Source: Compostibacillus humi (GTDB taxonomy: Bacteria; Bacillota; Bacilli; Bacillales; Amphibacillaceae). Taken from it: a DNA stretch of 64,000 nucleotides. Made by a program: the position numbers and the translations under genes. The DNA lies in assembly GCF_014637175.1 (NCBI RefSeq), contig NZ_BMEV01000003.1:29497-93496 (forward strand), in the 5' to 3' direction. Every line of letters starts with the position of its first letter. Position 1 is the stretch's first letter. The notes beneath the pieces were generated by a model. That model saw only the letters and a program-made list of their open reading frames with translations, was not told where the DNA came from and made no database searches. Positions 61,549 to 64,000 of this stretch are shown piece after piece.

Positions 61549-62895
61549 ATGAAAGTAGCAAAATTTGGAGGAAGTTCCGTAGCAAATGGTACACAGATTA
61601 AAAAAGTTGCCGAGATTATTAAGCAGGATCAAAAAAGAAAATTTGTTGTTGTTTCCGCCCCTGGTAAACGGTACGCAGATGATGTAAAGATTACCGATTT
61701 ACTCATTGCGATGGGGGAAACTTATATTAAGGGCGAACAATATGAAGGATATTACGCCGATGTGTTAGCTCGGTTTAAGGAAATTATCAATGAACTTGAA
61801 TTAGATCTTGCTTTATACGCAGAAATTGAAAAATCAATTAAAACCGTGCTGACAGAGGACCTCCCTGACGGGATGAAATTAGACCGGATTAAAGCGCTTG
61901 GGGAAGATAACTCCGCAAAAATTGTCTCGAGCTACTTATGTAAAATCGGTTTAAATGCACGGTATATAAATCCGAAGGAAGCAGGAATAATTGTCAGCGA
62001 TGACCCGGGCAATGCGCAAATATTGCCGGAAAGCTTCGACAAAATTTATCAGTTGCGGGATGTTGATGGCATCCTTGTTATCCCTGGCTTCTTCGGATAT
62101 ACGAAAGAAGGAAAATTGGTCACTTTTTCCCGGGGCGGCTCTGATATTACAGGAGCGATTATTGCTGCTGGCGTAAAAGCAGAAATGTATGAAAACTTCA
62201 CCGATGTAAACTCTGTATATACTGTGAATCCTGCGATTGTAAATAATCCAAAAGAAATTTCCGTATTGACGTATCGGGAGATGCGCGAGCTTTCCTATGC
62301 CGGATTTTCAGTTTTCCATGACGAAGCACTTATTCCTGCAATTAAAGAAAAAATACCGATTTGCATCAAAAATACAAACAACCCGAAAGCAAAGGGTACC
62401 TTCGTTGTTGCCGAAAGGGAACTGGACGATCATGTTGTTTCCGGTATCGCCAGTGATTCAGGTTTTGTCATTATTTATGTCAGCAAATATTTAATGAACC
62501 GGGAAATTGGTTTTGGCCGAAAATTGTTGCAAATTTTGGAAGATGAACGCATTTCCTTTGAACATGCCCCGTCCGGTATCGACGACATGTCCGTTATCAT
62601 CCGGGAACGAAACTTGCCTCCAGAAAAGGAAGAAATCGTATTACGGCGAATTAAAGAAGAGCTTCACCCAGACACGGTCAGCTTGCAAAGAGGCATTGCT
62701 CTAATCATGGTTGTCGGTGAAGGGCTCGTCAATACAATTGGAGTTGCGAAACAGGCGGTTAGTGCTATTTCCAATGCAAAGATTAACATTGAAATGATTA
62801 ATCAAGGTTCATCAGAAGTTTCTATGATGTTCGGCATTAAAGAAGAAGATTTAGAGCCCGCTGTCCGTTCATTATATCAGTCATTTTTTGAATAA
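61549..62895 (+). CDS. yclM: Aspartokinase III
   Basis: A 448-residue aspartate kinase, first step of the lysine, threonine and methionine pathways. VAKFGGSSVANG opens the kinase domain, VTFSRGGSDITGAIIAAG and YENFTDVNSVYTVNP follow, and two ACT domains end the protein (IVVG-like ALIMVVGEGLVNTIG, INIEMINQGSSEVSMMFG). It resembles B. subtilis YclM/ThrD. ATG at 61549 has AGGGGGA in front. No riboswitch fits in the roughly 75-bp leader. It sits between yqzF and spo0A, unlike in B. subtilis. Confidence 0.93.
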   Translation: MKVAKFGGSSVANGTQIKKVAEIIKQDQKRKFVVVSAPGKRYADDVKITDLLIAMGETYIKGEQYEGYYADVLARFKEIINELELDLALYAEIEKSIKTVLTEDLPDGMKLDRIKALGEDNSAKIVSSYLCKIGLNARYINPKEAGIIVSDDPGNAQILPESFDKIYQLRDVDGILVIPGFFGYTKEGKLVTFSRGGSDITGAIIAAGVKAEMYENFTDVNSVYTVNPAIVNNPKEISVLTYREMRELSYAGFSVFHDEALIPAIKEKIPICIKNTNNPKAKGTFVVAERELDDHVVSGIASDSGFVIIYVSKYLMNREIGFGRKLLQILEDERISFEHAPSGIDDMSVIIRERNLPPEKEEIVLRRIKEELHPDTVSLQRGIALIMVVGEGLVNTIGVAKQAVSAISNAKINIEMINQGSSEVSMMFGIKEEDLEPAVRSLYQSFFE

Positions 62896-62900
62896 CAAGA

Positions 62901-62937
62901 AATAATCCGAATACGGAAAGTATTCGGATTATTTTAT
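62901..62937. terminator. Bidirectional terminator between aspartokinase and spo0A
   Basis: AATAATCCGAATAC (62901-62914) pairs perfectly with GTATTCGGATTATT (62920-62933) around a 5-base loop, with T and A runs on either side. It serves both convergent genes. Confidence 0.93.
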
Positions 62938-62948
62938 GTGTTTTTTAA

Positions 62949-63731
62949 CTAACTTGCTTTATGTTCCAGGCGAAGACGGTCCGCGACCATCGCAATAAAT
63001 TCAGAATTTGTCGGTTTTGCCTTCGTAATATTGATGGTATAACCAAACAATGCCGAAATCGATTCAATATTTCCTCTGCTCCAGGCCACTTCAATGGCGT
63101 GGCGGATAGCCCGTTCCACCCGGGAAGGAGTAGTATTAAATTTTTTTGCAATCTCCGGATATAAAACTTTTGTAACCGACCCGAGCAATTCAATATCATG
63201 GTAAACCATCGTAATGGCTTCCCGTAAATACATATAGCCTTTGATATGGGCAGGCACGCCTATTTCATGAATAATGTTGGTAATGCTCGATTCCAAATCA
63301 ACTTTTTCATTTGCAAGCTGATGCTCTAAGAAATTGGAAGAGGAAGTTTGTTTAACCGGTGATTGGACTTGGCGGATCTGTTCAGCTAAATAGTCCAAGT
63401 CAAATGGTTTTAAAATAAAATAGGATGCACCGAGATTGGCGGCTTTTTTCATCACCTCATCTTGTCCAAAAGCGGTCAGCATAATGACCTTTGTCTTTTT
63501 CATGAGCTGATTCATTCGCAATGATTTTAGTACAGCCAATCCGTCTACATGGGGCATGACTATATCCAAAACCAGTACGTCTGGTGTTAGTTGATCCACC
63601 AGCTTGACACAATCTTTCCCATTATATGCTGTTCCGATAACTTCAATATCCTCCGTTTTTTCAAAGTATTCTTCCATCATGTGTATTAACTCTTTGTTAT
63701 CATCCACTAAACAGACTCTAATATTTTCCAA
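62949..63731 (-). CDS. spo0A: Stage 0 sporulation protein A
   Basis: A 260-residue master regulator of sporulation. The receiver domain has the phosphorylated aspartate in [13 protein letters not shown] (D56), TAFGQDEV and ILKPFD. The effector domain is almost unmistakable: [23 protein letters not shown] segment (here [19 protein letters not shown]), [20 protein letters not shown] and [17 protein letters not shown]. The start is TTG at 63731 with AGGAGGA in front; many Spo0A genes use a non-ATG start. A sigma-H promoter lies 40 bp upstream. Convergent with aspartokinase. Confidence 0.98.
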   Translation of the reverse strand: MENIRVCLVDDNKELIHMMEEYFEKTEDIEVIGTAYNGKDCVKLVDQLTPDVLVLDIVMPHVDGLAVLKSLRMNQLMKKTKVIMLTAFGQDEVMKKAANLGASYFILKPFDLDYLAEQIRQVQSPVKQTSSSNFLEHQLANEKVDLESSITNIIHEIGVPAHIKGYMYLREAITMVYHDIELLGSVTKVLYPEIAKKFNTTPSRVERAIRHAIEVAWSRGNIESISALFGYTINITKAKPTNSEFIAMVADRLRLEHKAS

Positions 63732-63770
63732 TCGATTTCCTCCTTTTAACTGACAGACTCCCTTAATCTT

Positions 63771-63797
63771 ATTCTACAAAAATTCAGAATATCCTTT
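63771..63797 (-). promoter_or_regulatory. Sigma-H promoter of spo0A with overlapping 0A-like box
   Basis: The minus strand reads AAAGGATAT (63789-63797, full -35 match), 13 bp, then AGAAT (63771-63775, full -10 match). TTGTAGAA, one base from the 0A box TTGTCGAA, overlaps the -10. It agrees with the known sigma-H and Spo0A~P control of spo0A. Confidence 0.72.
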
Positions 63798-63894
63798 TTT
63801 TTATAGAGATTCCCCGATAATTTTTAATATTTCATCCTTTTTCCCTAGATTCAACTAAGAAATTTCTCCCAATTTCCTGTTATTTAAAATTGAG

Positions 63895-64000
63895 ATAGGG
63901 GGAGGTGACTAACCTCCGTCCCTCTCACACCACCGTACGTACGGTTCCGTATACGGCGGTTCCAGATTATGTATGACGCAAAATTTCATATCTAGCGGAT
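63895..64000 (-). mobile_element. Group II intron, 3' end (domains V and VI), partial
   Basis: Read on the minus strand, 63960-63929 folds as a domain V: ACCGCCGTA pairs with TACGGTGGT (one G-U pair), with a 2-base CG bulge, a short upper stem and a tetraloop. GTGAGAGG follows, then a domain VI hairpin (GGAGGT/ACCTCC, 63917-63901) and the terminal CCCTAT at about 63895. The rest of the intron, including any reverse transcriptase gene, lies right of the window. It has the same orientation as spo0A and ends about 160 bp before its start codon. Confidence 0.8.

Overview
The window is a stretch of core chromosome from a spore-forming, bacillithiol-using member of the Bacillaceae. Gene content and order closely follow the Bacillus subtilis region from sleB/prsW through ypdA-gudB, ypbH-ypbB, sigX-rsiX, resABCDE, rluB, spmAB-dacB, scpAB, ribT, ppiB, lysA, spoVA, spoIIA-dacF, xerD, fur, spoIIM, nudF, namA, rnz, polYB, yqjE/yqjD, brxB, the bkd cluster and bkdR to spo0A. 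Most genes lie on the minus strand. No tRNA, rRNA, CRISPR or prophage was seen, and no gap without a gene exceeds 300 bp. The species cannot be fixed from sequence alone.

Layout: 1-3.3 kb, partial sleB, prsW, asparaginase, and the bacilliredoxin reductase ypdA. 3.4-10 kb, gudB, ddl, the MecA-like ypbH and the coupled ypbB-recS-ypbD block. 10-18 kb, sigX/rsiX and resABCDE for cytochrome c maturation. 18-26.6 kb, rluB, spmAB-dacB, a superoxide dismutase, scpAB, an orphan ribT, a small metalloprotease, ppiB and lysA. 26.7-32.3 kb, a shortened spoVA cluster (only AA, AB and AF) and dacF-spoIIAA-spoIIAB-sigF. 32.4-40 kb, nucleoside catabolism (pdp, punA, deoB), xerD, fur, spoIIM, an endonuclease Q relative and nudF. 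40-45.5 kb, mostly plus-strand metabolic genes. 45.7-52.2 kb, polYB, a peptidase and a methylmalonyl-CoA module. 52.3-61 kb, a Prli42-like microprotein, brxB and the branched-chain keto-acid dehydrogenase cluster with its sigma-54 activator BkdR. 61-64 kb, yqzF, aspartokinase, spo0A and the 3' end of a group II intron.

The 46-61 kb part forms a connected pathway. Bcd and BkdA/B/LpdV turn branched-chain amino acids into acyl-CoAs. Propionyl-CoA from isoleucine and valine can then pass through carboxyltransferase, epimerase and mutase to succinyl-CoA. Sporulation is strongly represented (spo0A, spoIIA, spoIIM, spmAB, dacB, dacF, spoVA, sleB), with readable sigma-E, sigma-G and sigma-H promoter candidates.

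I did not find a clearly new multi-gene system. The best leads are a fused cobalamin-binding/epimerase protein, a group II intron just upstream of spo0A, a spoVA cluster lacking AC, AD and AE, a layered sigma-54/cre/palindrome control region before bcd, and an orphan ribT.
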